From positions 1 to 25,045 of the forward strand of contig CAYZCY010000023.1 of the NCBI GenBank assembly GCA_964477115.1: DNA of 25,045 nucleotides, given 5' to 3'. Below, in pieces: positions 8,265 through 16,451 of the stretch (positions are counted from its first letter, which is position 1; every line of letters begins with the position of its first letter). A program made the translations under genes and the position numbers. This DNA is from RGIG3135 sp964477115 (lineage in GTDB: Bacteria; Actinomycetota; Coriobacteriia; Coriobacteriales; Eggerthellaceae). The notes under the pieces were generated by a model, which was not told where the DNA came from, made no database searches, and saw only the letters and a list, made by a program, of their open reading frames with translations.

Positions 8265-8270
8265 TATAAT
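8265..8270 (+). promoter_or_regulatory. -10 box of the divergent LysR gene
   Basis: A perfect TATAAT hexamer lies 35 bp before the chosen ATG. No good -35 box stands 16-18 bp upstream (the hexamer there is TGAGCG), which fits a promoter needing help or subject to autoregulation. Confidence 0.5.
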
Positions 8271-8305
8271 ATGCTCGGGGGAAATACGGGAGAGAGTTGC
8301 CGAAC

Positions 8306-9247
8306 ATGGACATTGCGTACTACAAAGAATTCATCGAGCTTGCTCGAAGGCTCAATTTCCACGAAGCCGCTGCAGTGCTGAACCTGTCGCAATCTGCGCT
8401 GAGCAAGCACATCCTCGCTTTCGAGCGTCACTACGACGTGCAGCTGTTCGACCGCGGAAGGCGCCAGGTGACCCTAACCGACGCCGGCGTCATACTACTC
8501 GAGCAGGCACTTCGCATCTGGAGCGCATACGAGGAATCGATTGCCATCATGGGCGCAAGTCGAGAGCGCGAGTGCATCAGGGCTAGCGGCCTGATCGATG
8601 CCCCCGACGAGCACGCAACCATGGGGCGCGTGATGGCCCTCGTGCAAAGCGGCGACGTCCCATGCTCCATCAGGACGGTCGCATGTGACTCAACCTCGCC
8701 GCGCCTGCTTGCCGACAAGGTCGCCTCCGGCAACATCGACTGCGCGGTAACCTACCTCGACGAAGAGGATTTCATACGCTGGGAAGACGCCGACGAGTTC
8801 GAGGTGACGCGCATCGCCCAAATCCCCCTCGACATCATAGTCTCGAGCAGCAGCGGTCTTGCAGGTAAAAAAGCCGTTCGCCCCGCTGATATGGCAGGTG
8901 CCGCCTTCGTGCACCTGGCAGGATCCCGGTTCACTCCCATCTGGGCCCTCATAGAGAAGCGTTTGACGGCCACCGGCATGCCCTTCACGGTTAAGCCCCA
9001 CATCGCATCGGGAGTGTACGACTACTCCAACCTCGACCTGCGCGAGCGCATCCTGATCATGCCGCGAAAGGAAAGCGCGCCCGAGCTCACCGAAAACCCA
9101 CGCTACGCGCTCCTCAAGATCGACGACCCCTCGTTCCACCTCGACATGTGCGCCATTTACAAGAAGGGCGGCCATGACGCAGCCATGGAATGCTTCCTGA
9201 CGGCGCTTAAGACCAGCTTCGGCGCTCGGTCGGCAAAGCCCGGCTGA
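8306..9247 (+). CDS. LysR-family transcriptional regulator of the dms-type operon
   Basis: The 313-residue protein has an N-terminal LysR winged helix (residues 1-60: FIELARRLNFHEAAAVLNLS...LFDRG...LTDAG) and a periplasmic-binding-like effector domain to the end. The ATG at 8306 sits about 10 bases after GGGAGAGAG. An in-frame TTG at 8297 is too close to that ribosome site, though it cannot be excluded. It is divergent from the membrane reductase operon and shares a repeat-rich 323-bp region with it, so it probably senses that enzyme's substrate or a related small molecule (inference). It ends 74 bp before the convergent ferredoxin gene. Confidence 0.9.
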   Translation: MDIAYYKEFIELARRLNFHEAAAVLNLSQSALSKHILAFERHYDVQLFDRGRRQVTLTDAGVILLEQALRIWSAYEESIAIMGASRERECIRASGLIDAPDEHATMGRVMALVQSGDVPCSIRTVACDSTSPRLLADKVASGNIDCAVTYLDEEDFIRWEDADEFEVTRIAQIPLDIIVSSSSGLAGKKAVRPADMAGAAFVHLAGSRFTPIWALIEKRLTATGMPFTVKPHIASGVYDYSNLDLRERILIMPRKESAPELTENPRYALLKIDDPSFHLDMCAIYKKGGHDAAMECFLTALKTSFGARSAKPG

Positions 9248-9266
9248 GAACCTAAGACGCCGCGAG

Positions 9267-9311
9267 GCCTTTCACCTAAGACCAAAGGCGCGAAGCCCCT
9301 CTCTAGGGGCT
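9267..9311. terminator. Two hairpins between convergent genes
   Basis: GCCTTT (9267-9272) pairs with AAAGGC (9284-9289), and AGCCCCT (9294-9300) pairs with AGGGGCT (9305-9311) around a CTCT loop. They occupy the 74-bp gap between the LysR gene (plus) and the ferredoxin gene (minus). No long U-run follows, so they probably work in both directions but weakly. Confidence 0.55.
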
Positions 9312-9321
9312 GGCGGAGGAC

Positions 9322-10512
9322 TTACTTCTCGAAGACGAAATCGACGCCTAAAAGCCCCTTCACCTTGCGGTGGATCTGGTGAGGGCTGTTTGGCGTCTCC
9401 TGCGGCTCTTCCATCTCAAATCGCTCGACTTCGCCCTTGATCATGTCGGAGGCGAAAACCAGCTCGGATATCTCGATGGCCTCAGAGGGGCACAGGCCCT
9501 CGCAGAGCCGGCACTTGACGCACAGGCTTGGCGCGTGGGAGATGCCCGAGACTCCCCCCTCATCGTCAAAGCGGGAAAGCGCACCCGTCGGGCAGAAGGT
9601 CGCGCACATCCTGCAAGCCGAGCAGGATTCGGAATCGATGACGACATGTCCCCAGAGGCGCGTCTCTATCATCTCGTCAGCCGGCTTCCCCAAGGCCTTG
9701 AGCGCCGAATTGAGGCGACGGCGGCGATAGGGCACGAACTGGGGAAGAGTTCCGTCCTTGCGGACTTTGGCATACTTCGCTGGCTTGCGCTTCTCCACCC
9801 CGAGCTGATCGGCCAGAGCCATGCTAGCCGCCTGATCGGCAGAACGAACGGCGCTCTTACCGGCGCCTTCGAAAAAGGCTCGCTTCGATACGTCGTATTC
9901 AGGCGCTTCGACGCGGCGAATGCGAGAGGGAAGCTTGCCGGTGATCCTAAGGCGAGATTCGCTTCCCCAAGTCTGGAGCAGGGTGCTTGCGTTTTCTGCA
10001 ACCATGACGGTGGTTTTCATCCCCTGCGAATGATCGCAGCTGGAGCACTCCCCGCTTACGAGGGCGATCTCCTTTGCCCCCATAGCGACAAGCGCCATGA
10101 TCATGCTTTCGTCGATGCGGCCGAGGCAAGGCACCTTCGTCACCTTTTGGGGGTCGTATAGCCCTTCGGCTCGCTCGAGCAGGCTTTCGCAGGCCACAAC
10201 AGCATACCCGTCGCAGGCTTCGCATTTCTTCGTGATTTCCATGAGGAGGTGGGAGTCATCTGGATCCTTAGGCACCAACGCGCCGGTGGGGCAGGCCGTA
10301 GCGCAGGCCCCGCAAGCGATGCACTTTTCAGGCGACACGCGCACCTCCTCCGACTTCTCGTCAAAGGCAATGCAGCCCGTCGTGCACGCATGAAGGCATC
10401 TGAGGCATTCGACGTTGCGATTGCGCACGAGGATGCAGCGGTTTTGCTTAACCGCGATCTTCGAATTATCCATTTGTTCGAGCAGACCGAACAGACTTGC
10501 TACACTCGGCAT
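9322..10512 (-). CDS. Multi-cluster ferredoxin with FlpD/MvhD-like middle segment
   Basis: The 396-residue cytoplasmic protein has ferredoxin-type Cys groups C36/39/43/47, C64/67/70/74, C297/300/303/307 and C331/334/337/341. It also has extra CEAC (97-100) and GECSSC (155-159) motifs. Residues about 127-190 (VPCLGRIDESMIMALVAMGAKEI..., then CSSCDHSQG) resemble the FlpD/MvhD iron-sulphur domain that hands electrons between heterodisulfide reductase or hydrogenase modules. The ATG at 10512 is chosen for its AAAGG 8 bases upstream; an earlier ATG at 10560 abuts an AGGAGG too closely. It is divergent from the wHTH-TorD-NapGH block and probably an electron carrier for the molybdoenzymes (inference). 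Confidence 0.75.
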   Translation of the reverse strand: MPSVASLFGLLEQMDNSKIAVKQNRCILVRNRNVECLRCLHACTTGCIAFDEKSEEVRVSPEKCIACGACATACPTGALVPKDPDDSHLLMEITKKCEACDGYAVVACESLLERAEGLYDPQKVTKVPCLGRIDESMIMALVAMGAKEIALVSGECSSCDHSQGMKTTVMVAENASTLLQTWGSESRLRITGKLPSRIRRVEAPEYDVSKRAFFEGAGKSAVRSADQAASMALADQLGVEKRKPAKYAKVRKDGTLPQFVPYRRRRLNSALKALGKPADEMIETRLWGHVVIDSESCSACRMCATFCPTGALSRFDDEGGVSGISHAPSLCVKCRLCEGLCPSEAIEISELVFASDMIKGEVERFEMEEPQETPNSPHQIHRKVKGLLGVDFVFEK

Positions 10513-10604
10513 AGCAATACCTTTCTCGTCTACCCCCTTGCGACGGGCAAGTATATCCATCCTCCTCGGGACGCGCAAGCGAAATAATCGACGAGACTCC
10601 CCGC

Positions 10605-10633
10605 TTGACAATCGAGTTTGGCAGCTCTAAGAT
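10605..10633 (+). promoter_or_regulatory. Sigma-70-type promoter of the TorD/NapGH block
   Basis: TTGACA (10605-10610), a 17-bp spacer and TAAGAT (10628-10633) make a near-consensus housekeeping promoter. It points at the gene starting at 10796 and predicts a leader of about 155 bases. That leader contains an imperfect hairpin, GATCCTTC with GAAGGGTC, near 10721-10740. Confidence 0.7.
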
Positions 10634-10795
10634 GCGCAGCGGGGAAACCGCCCGACATCATTCGGCTTTGCAAGGGCCGAATCTTTCAAATCGTGCGGAC
10701 ATAGTTTGCTAAAGAAATCGATCCTTCGGGGGAAGGGTCGGCGTATTCGTGTGTTCGGATACGCTTTACGCAAACCACGTCCGAGAGGCATTGCC

Positions 10796-11566
10796 ATGAA
10801 GCACGATTCCACTGAATTCAACTTCTTCTTTCCCGACGAACTCGAAGATTTCGACCCCTACTTCGACGAAGAGCCCGCAGGCGACGTCATAATCGACCCG
10901 TCCGAAATCGAAAAGGCCCCGAAGGCCCCCGTCGTTTATTCCAACCCGGACATTCCCGCTCCCGAGCGCATCGAGAAGCTGATGGAGGCCATGAACTCCA
11001 CCTCCCGCACCCTGCGCCAGCTCATCACGTTCTGCGAAACGCCCAAGGCCGTCGACGAGGCTAACGACTTCTTGAACGATATCCAGGGCGACAACTACTC
11101 GGTCTATTCTCCGGCAACCCTCTGCCGTCTCCTCGAAGAGACGGGTGCGATCGAGCGCATCGACGAGAACGGCCGCCTCGCCAACGAAACGGTAGACGAG
11201 CCCGCCATCGTCATCGTCGACGGCGTCGAATACCTCGAGCCGGCTCCTGCCCGCGCAAGCTTCTGGCGCTCCACGCCCGACGGCCTGGCCTACGTTACCA
11301 GCGCCGACCCGGCTGCCGAACTTGAGGCACTGCTGACTGAAACTCCCGATTACCTGCCCATCTTCAAGCGCGTGCTCGAGCTGTGCGCCCGCACCGACGG
11401 CGCCGCATCAGCCGCCCTGTCCGCAGCCGTCGACAAAGACCCCGTCGTCCAGGAACCGCGCCGATACTCGGGCTACTTCATCGACCGGCTCGAAGCTTGC
11501 GAGGCCGTCGAGTGGAAGAACGGCGCATGGCGCATCACCGAACTGGGAACAACCGTGCTGGCCTAA
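10796..11566 (+). CDS. Acidic protein with two winged-helix-like segments
   Basis: I do not recognise a named family. The 256-residue protein begins with a very acidic stretch (residues 1-40, rich in D, E and F). Two segments, about 56-125 and 185-256, each look like a helix-rich, winged-helix-type domain: helix - CETP/CART loop - helix - YSVYSPATLCRLLEETGAIE or YSGYFIDRLEACEAVEW, then a strand. The ATG at 10796 follows GAGAGG; the frame is open upstream to 10706 without a ribosome site. It is first in the block followed 45 bp later by the TorD-like chaperone, so a role in reductase maturation or its control is plausible. I recall such proteins next to TorD genes in Coriobacteriia, but cannot verify it here. 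Confidence 0.7.
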   Translation: MKHDSTEFNFFFPDELEDFDPYFDEEPAGDVIIDPSEIEKAPKAPVVYSNPDIPAPERIEKLMEAMNSTSRTLRQLITFCETPKAVDEANDFLNDIQGDNYSVYSPATLCRLLEETGAIERIDENGRLANETVDEPAIVIVDGVEYLEPAPARASFWRSTPDGLAYVTSADPAAELEALLTETPDYLPIFKRVLELCARTDGAASAALSAAVDKDPVVQEPRRYSGYFIDRLEACEAVEWKNGAWRITELGTTVLA

Positions 11567-11611
11567 GCACGCATCCGAAGAGCAAAGAACGAGTACTAAG
11601 GGGATATGAAT

Positions 11612-12325
11612 ATGACTGCCACCGAAACCACCGTCGTTCCGTACGAGGACTCGCTTGGCGAGATCGCCGAGCTGTGCGAGAACCGAGCCACCACCTACGA
11701 CCTCATCGCCCGCCTTTACCGCACGGAAGTCGACGGCGCTCTTTTGACCGAGCTTTCCACCATGCGCTTCCCGGCTTCCACCGGAAACGAATCCATGGAC
11801 CGAGGGTACCACCTCTTGGCCGCTTACCTGAGCAACGCCTGGGAGAACACCGCAGAGGAGCTGGCCATCGACTTCGCGCGCTCCTTCCTCGGCAACGGCA
11901 TCGACTCCTTCTCCGCAGCCTACCCGTTCGAGTCGGTGTACGTATCGGAGAAGCGCCTCGTGATGCAGGACGCCCGCGACGAGGTCCTGGCCATCTACCG
12001 CGCCTTCGGCCTCGACAAGGTCTCCTCCTGGAAGGAGGGAGAGGATCACATCGCGCTCGAGATGGAGTTCATGAAGACGCTCGCCCTGCGCACGGCAAAG
12101 GCCTGCAAGGCGAAGGACGCCAAGGAGGCCATGAGGCTGCTGACCTCCCAGCGCAACTTCATGGCCGACCACCTCGGTTCCTGGTGCCCCATGTTTACGG
12201 CCGATGTCCTTCGTCATGCGAAAACCGGGTTCTACCAGGGTCTCGCCCACCTGACCGAAGGCTTTGTCGCCCTCGACATGGAGTTTTTGGAGGAAGTTTG
12301 CGGTGAGGACGGTGCTGAGCTCTAA
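11612..12325 (+). CDS. TorD/DmsD-family molybdoenzyme chaperone
   Basis: This 237-residue all-helical protein has the TorD-family signatures YPFESVY (104-110, usual Y.s.y) and EDHIALEMEFM (144-154, usual E.PDHl..eL.fm). Such chaperones bind the Tat signal and apo-form of molybdoreductases and help insert bis-MGD before export. The likely client here is the Tat-signal-bearing subunit at 5097-7982, the only one in the window with a signal. ATG 11612 is preferred to 11606 because AAGGGG lies 8 bases upstream of it but only 2 from the other. It is in the same run as the NapG-like gene 38 bp downstream. Confidence 0.88.
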   Translation: MTATETTVVPYEDSLGEIAELCENRATTYDLIARLYRTEVDGALLTELSTMRFPASTGNESMDRGYHLLAAYLSNAWENTAEELAIDFARSFLGNGIDSFSAAYPFESVYVSEKRLVMQDARDEVLAIYRAFGLDKVSSWKEGEDHIALEMEFMKTLALRTAKACKAKDAKEAMRLLTSQRNFMADHLGSWCPMFTADVLRHAKTGFYQGLAHLTEGFVALDMEFLEEVCGEDGAEL

Positions 12326-12363
12326 CGGCCAGACATCCAAATAGACGAGGAGGATGGATCATT

Positions 12364-12999
12364 ATGACAGAGAATGGGGAAAGGAAGGAGAGATCCTCCG
12401 GCATTTCCCGAAGGGATCTGTGCGTAGGTGTCGGATGCGCGGCGGCAATGCTTGCGCTCGGCGGGGTGAGGTACCTGCCCTCAACGGCTCTCGTCCGACC
12501 CCCGGGCGGCCAGGACGAGAGCCTTCTGGCGTCGGCGTGCGTTCGCTGCCAGAAATGCTACGAGATCTGCCCGCACCACGTGATCGTGCCGTCTCACATC
12601 GAGAACGGCATCATGCAGATGCGCACGCCCACCATGGATTTTTCCGAGAGCTGGTGCGACTTCTGCGCCGAGCGCAACGGAGGGGAGCCCCTGTGCGCGA
12701 AGACCTGCCCCACGGGCGCGCTTTCTCTTCCCGCAGGCTCAACGGCCGAGAAGACCATCATCGGAAAAGCCGTCATCAAGAAGGAATGGTGCCTTGCGTA
12801 CAAGCTCATCGGCTGCAAATTCTGCTACGACGCATGTCCGTACGGGGCCATGGAGCTCGATGAAAACGGCCGTCCCTACGTCATCGAGGAAAAGTGCAAC
12901 GGATGCGGCGCCTGCGAGAGCGCGTGCGTGTCCCTGTCGAACGGATCCATCTCCGACGGCGCCACGAGCCGAGCCATCATCGTCAAGGCTGTAGAGTAG
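12364..12999 (+). CDS. NapG/MauM-type exported ferredoxin
   Basis: The 211-residue protein has a Tat-type start (SRRDL, residues 15-19, then a hydrophobic stretch to about 34). Four [4Fe-4S] motifs follow: CVRCQKCYEICP, CDFC...CAKTCP, C...GCKFCYDACP and CNGCGACESAC. NapG works with the membrane protein NapH to move electrons from menaquinol to periplasmic acceptors. The next gene, 15 bp downstream, is NapH-like, so the pair is complete. AGGAGG lies 10 bases before the ATG. No nitrate reductase is nearby; here the pair more likely feeds the exported reductase or supports an unusual electron route (inference). Confidence 0.88.
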   Translation: MTENGERKERSSGISRRDLCVGVGCAAAMLALGGVRYLPSTALVRPPGGQDESLLASACVRCQKCYEICPHHVIVPSHIENGIMQMRTPTMDFSESWCDFCAERNGGEPLCAKTCPTGALSLPAGSTAEKTIIGKAVIKKEWCLAYKLIGCKFCYDACPYGAMELDENGRPYVIEEKCNGCGACESACVSLSNGSISDGATSRAIIVKAVE

Positions 13000-13014
13000 G
13001 AAAGGACGGCGAAC

Positions 13015-14001
13015 ATGAAATCAAAAACGCTTCGCATCATCATTCCCCTGGCGCTCATGGCACTCGTCGCCTTTGGCTTTGCGGCCAACGTGAGCATAGG
13101 AACCTTCGCCGCCTTCGGCTGGCAGGACATCGCCCTGCTCTGCCCGATAGGCGCACTTTCGAGCATGCTGGCATCGAAGCTGTTCATCCCCCGAGCAGCC
13201 ATCTCTATCGTCATTGCAATCGTGCTGATCCTGGTGGTCGGTCGCGCGTTCTGCGCATGGGCCTGCCCCGTGCCCGTCATCGAGAAGCTTCGCGGGGCAT
13301 TCGAAAAGAAGGGTCCCCGAAAGCAGAATGACCCGTTAGGGGCCGAAAAGGCAGTCGACCAGCTTGACCCCACAGCCGAGCTGACTCCAGAGGAGCTCGC
13401 CTCCCTGAAATCATGCAGCTCCAGCAAGGGCTGCTCCACCTGCGCGGAGAAGCGAACAGCCGTCGACTCTCGCCACTTCGTGCTCGGTGGCGCACTCACA
13501 TCCGCGGCCATCTTCGGCTTTCCGGTGTTCTGCCTCATCTGCCCCATCGGCCTCACCTTCGCAACCATCCTCCTGGTCATGCGCCTCTTCTCCGACGGCG
13601 ACGTGACCTGGGCGGTCGTGGTGGTGCCCGCCCTGCTCGCCGTTGAGGTCATCTTCTTCAGGAAGTGGTGCTCGAAGATCTGCCCCCTGTCTGCGTTCAT
13701 GAGCCTTATCGCCAAGCTGAACAAGACCTTCAGGCCCGTTGTCAAGCAGACGGCATGCCTCGAGATCACCAAGGGCGCATCGTGCGAGCGCTGCGTTCAG
13801 GCCTGCCCGGAGGGCATCAACATCCGCCATCCCGAACTGGGAGCGTCGATGAGCGAGTGCACGCGCTGCCGCGCATGCGTAGACGCCTGCCCAGCACACG
13901 CAGTATCCATCCCCTTCGCTGCCCGCAAGGACAAGGCCGACAAACAGCCGTGTATGGCAGAAGCGCCTTCTTCAAACAAGAAAGACGACCGAGATCAGTA
14001 G
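13015..14001 (+). CDS. NapH-type membrane iron-sulphur protein
   Basis: The 328-residue membrane protein has about four or five helices (roughly 7-25, 30-55, 60-78, 156-190, 198-214). It carries the NapH/YccM cytoplasmic Cys-Pro motifs CAWACP (80-85), CLICP (173-177) and CSKICP (219-224). Two [4Fe-4S] motifs follow, CERCVQACP (257-265) and CTRCRACVDACP (282-293). A further CSSSKGCSTC (134-143) in the loop is unusual. It should oxidise menaquinol and pass electrons to the NapG-like partner encoded just upstream. The ribosome site GGAAAGGA lies 9 bases before the start. It is the last clear gene of the block; the next coding start is 200 bp away. Confidence 0.88.
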   Translation: MKSKTLRIIIPLALMALVAFGFAANVSIGTFAAFGWQDIALLCPIGALSSMLASKLFIPRAAISIVIAIVLILVVGRAFCAWACPVPVIEKLRGAFEKKGPRKQNDPLGAEKAVDQLDPTAELTPEELASLKSCSSSKGCSTCAEKRTAVDSRHFVLGGALTSAAIFGFPVFCLICPIGLTFATILLVMRLFSDGDVTWAVVVVPALLAVEVIFFRKWCSKICPLSAFMSLIAKLNKTFRPVVKQTACLEITKGASCERCVQACPEGINIRHPELGASMSECTRCRACVDACPAHAVSIPFAARKDKADKQPCMAEAPSSNKKDDRDQ

Positions 14002-14031
14002 GACCATTTGAGAAAACCCACGGTGCATGGG

Positions 14032-14112
14032 CCCGCAAGCCGTCCGGAGGGCGGCTTGCGGGAGGGAGGGCGACTTGGCAAGGGGATATAGGGCGAGTCG
14101 CCTTCCCTCCCG
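14032..14112 (+). promoter_or_regulatory. Leader with two mutually exclusive hairpins
   Basis: Hairpin A pairs 14032-14042 with 14052-14062 (11 bp, perfect). Hairpin B pairs 14059-14075 with 14096-14112 (17 bp, one G-U). They share 14059-14062, so both cannot form completely at once. They sit between the NapH-like gene and the UvrD-like gene, 90 bases before its start. This could be a terminator/antiterminator-like switch, though neither is followed by a U-tract. I could not match it to a known riboswitch. Confidence 0.45.
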
Positions 14113-14201
14113 CAACAACCGGGACAAAGCACCGATCGAGAAAACCATGTCGATTATGCCTTGCGGCCGCAACGGACGGCGCCGCAGAAGAGGAGATGCT
14201 C

Positions 14202-16025
14202 ATGTGGATAAAGGAAGCGCCAGCCCTTACCGTAGCAAGGGGCTCGAAGGGCAGCGGGAAGACGGATTGGCTCATAGATCGCCTGTCCCGCGTCCTGTCC
14301 GACGGCGCCGATCCAGCCGACCTGGTCGTCTTCGCCGCCAGCCCTTCCGCGGCTGCGGCCCTCGCCCAACGCATTGAGTGCCAGCTGGGCTGCGAGGTCA
14401 AAGTCAGCACTCCCATGCAACTTGCCACCGACGTGCTTTCCACGCAGGGAAGCGCTTCCCGTGAAAAACCGGCGCCGCGCATCCTCCTGCCTCACGAACG
14501 CTCCATGCTCCTCGAGGATCTCAAGACCTCGGGCATGAAGCCCGGCCGCCTCAAGGCCATGCTCGAATTCTTCGAGCACAGCTGGATGGACGCAGTCCCA
14601 TCAAGCGAGTTTCTGGAATATCAGGATGAGTACGACCTGCATGAGCTATGCGCAGACTACCTCGCCTTCTATGGAGGCACGCTTTCCTCCGAGGCTCCCC
14701 TTCGCGCCCTGGACGCCATCAAGGCAAACGCACATCTGAGATCCGCGTTTGCACGGTCATTCGTGTTTGTCGATGACGCACAGCTGCTGAGCAAGGCAAG
14801 CCAGCGGCTTCTCCTTGCGATCACAAAGGAAGGCCTGTTCTCCACAATAGACCCCGAGGCTAACTTCGCTGTGTACGAGAGATACCCGAGCGATCCCCGC
14901 TTCGCATGGGAGGGCGGATCAGCTCTTCCCGACGACATAGTGCTGCTCGAAGGCAAACCGAAAACCCCCGCGAGGACCCTTGACGAGGCCAGCCCAGAAG
15001 ACGAGCTGAGCGCCGTCGTAGCCAGCATAAGCACGCTCGTTTCGGAGAACCCTTACACGCGTATATATGTCGCCTGTCCGAACAAAACGTGGAAGGCCAT
15101 GATGGCCGGCAGCCTGCAGAAAGCCGGGCTGAGCTGCTTCGTAACCGGCCGTGAATCCGTTTTGACTCGCAGGGCAACCGATCCGAACACGAGCGCACCC
15201 GTCAAGGCTGCGTCCTTGCTCATGCTGGCCGCAAACCCCTCCGATAGCATGGCCTGGCGAAGCCTGCTGGGCTGCGATGTTCATCTGGGCAACAGCGCCG
15301 GCGTGGCTGCACTGAGGGAGGCCCTGTCTTCGCGTTGCGCAGGCTTCGTCGAGGCCGTTGAGGCCGCCTGCGCCGCCGAGGCCGCGGGAGAGCTCTCCGA
15401 GCTTCTGCCCGAAGCGAGCAAGTATGCCCTCGCAAGCGCGAGGGATATCGTCATTCGCTATCGCGCCGCAAAACTCGTCCTCGCCAAGTTGGAAGGTCTG
15501 AGCGGCCCCGAACTGGTGGCCGAGTTGTGCAAAGCAGTTTGCTCGAATGACGCGGGCGAGGCACGTCGGCTCGCAAGTATCATAGCCCAGCTGGCAGGCG
15601 CAGGAAGCCCCCTAGCCGAGCGCGGCGCAACCGAACTTGCGCAAGGGCTCGTTGCATCAGTTCTCTACCCGACACCCCCCGCAAGTGCGAGGATTATCGT
15701 GGGAGATTATGCCGGAATCACCGGCCTGTCCCCCGATCACGTGTTCATGACGGGAGCGGTCGAGGGCTTTATCATCGATCGCCGCTTCTTCAGCGGCGCA
15801 GAGACAGCCGAAGAGAAGAAGCAGGCCGAGATTACCAAGCGCAGGGCCATGGTCTATCAAACACTTGGCGGCGCATGTCCATGCACGGTTTCATCTTTCA
15901 AGACCCTGCCTGCGGAGCACGCGGAGCGCTGGGGTGCGCGCATCTGCCGCATCAGCGCGAAGACTGGAAAGCGCATGGCGCTCGTCGCAAGAAGCGAGCT
16001 CGTTGACCCTTACGTCAAGGCGTAG
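14202..16025 (+). CDS. Divergent UvrD/AddB-like P-loop NTPase
   Basis: The 607-residue protein has Walker A GSKGSGKT (14-21). Its FVFVDDAQLLSKASQRLL (187-204) keeps the spacing of the SF1 helicase motif (VDEfQD...aQ..LL) but reads VDDAQ. A motif-IV/V-like region near 280-320 and GLSPDHVFMTGAVEGF near 515 correspond to motif V, while the final EITKRRAMVYQTL lacks the usual arginine pattern of motif VI (YVAlTRA). There is no recognisable nuclease domain, so it is shorter than AddB. ATG 14202 is preferred to 14196 because AGGAG lies 6 bases upstream. It follows the respiratory block on the same strand. Its substrate, helicase activity and link to the molybdoenzymes are unknown. Confidence 0.7.
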   Translation: MWIKEAPALTVARGSKGSGKTDWLIDRLSRVLSDGADPADLVVFAASPSAAAALAQRIECQLGCEVKVSTPMQLATDVLSTQGSASREKPAPRILLPHERSMLLEDLKTSGMKPGRLKAMLEFFEHSWMDAVPSSEFLEYQDEYDLHELCADYLAFYGGTLSSEAPLRALDAIKANAHLRSAFARSFVFVDDAQLLSKASQRLLLAITKEGLFSTIDPEANFAVYERYPSDPRFAWEGGSALPDDIVLLEGKPKTPARTLDEASPEDELSAVVASISTLVSENPYTRIYVACPNKTWKAMMAGSLQKAGLSCFVTGRESVLTRRATDPNTSAPVKAASLLMLAANPSDSMAWRSLLGCDVHLGNSAGVAALREALSSRCAGFVEAVEAACAAEAAGELSELLPEASKYALASARDIVIRYRAAKLVLAKLEGLSGPELVAELCKAVCSNDAGEARRLASIIAQLAGAGSPLAERGATELAQGLVASVLYPTPPASARIIVGDYAGITGLSPDHVFMTGAVEGFIIDRRFFSGAETAEEKKQAEITKRRAMVYQTLGGACPCTVSSFKTLPAEHAERWGARICRISAKTGKRMALVARSELVDPYVKA

Positions 16026-16104
16026 ACACGTATTGCATGCAGCAAAGGGCATTCCGTCACAGTGCGCATGAGTGCAAAGGCGAGGCCGGCGGGCGCCTCA
16101 GCCA

Positions 16105-16368
16105 TCAGATCGCCCAATAGCAGGGCAAGGGCGCGTCTGGCGGTGTCGGGGCCTTCGCACGGGCGCACGGCATAGGACAGCGGCGTCCCGTCCGATTGCA
16201 CACCACGCCTTCTGCGTCGGGCAGAGCCGCCCCGCATGCCCTGCAATGGTAAACGAAGGGATCGCCCTTCTCCAAAACGTGACCCGTCATGCACTCTGGG
16301 CACATGACGCTTCTCATGCGGGCCGGTCGGCACCTCCCGCACATCGGATTGCACACCGGACAAGCCAC
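16105..16368 (-). CDS. Small zinc-ribbon-like Cys-rich protein, GTG start
   Basis: This 87-residue protein starts with GTG at 16368, chosen because GGGGAGGAGG ends 6 bases before it. The frame is open to an upstream ATG at 16425 that has no ribosome site. Cys pairs CPVC, CGRC, CPEC and CRAC within the first 50 residues suggest one or two zinc ribbons or rubredoxin-like knuckles; more cysteines (CNRTGRRCPMPC) follow. It has no membrane helix or signal. It is the second of two small minus-strand genes, convergent with the UvrD-like gene. Function unknown; metal binding is inferred from the cysteines. Confidence 0.6.
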   Translation of the reverse strand: MACPVCNPMCGRCRPARMRSVMCPECMTGHVLEKGDPFVYHCRACGAALPDAEGVVCNRTGRRCPMPCARAKAPTPPDAPLPCYWAI

Positions 16369-16411
16369 CGCAAACCTCCTCCCCCGCCATGTTTCTTCAC
16401 TAATGCAGAGA

Positions 16412-16439
16412 ATCCCCGCCGCCAAGAAGCGACGGGGAT
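16412..16439 (-). terminator. Hairpin between the two small genes
   Basis: ATCCCCG (16412-16418) pairs with CGGGGAT (16433-16439). There is no U-run on either strand. It may reduce readthrough from the Gly/Ala/Pro peptide gene into the zinc-ribbon gene. Confidence 0.35.
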
Positions 16440-16451
16440 GTATGCGGGTGA

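Noticed and set aside
14032..14160. A cobalamin riboswitch, because of CCCGCAAC near 14108
   Set aside because: Only a short match; the other conserved boxes of the B12 class are not found and the downstream gene does not fit.
13665..14201. A start of the UvrD-like protein inside the NapH-like gene
   Set aside because: The upstream part of the frame overlaps a real gene in another frame and reads as low-complexity Arg/Gly-rich shadow sequence; the strong ribosome site is at 14191-14195.
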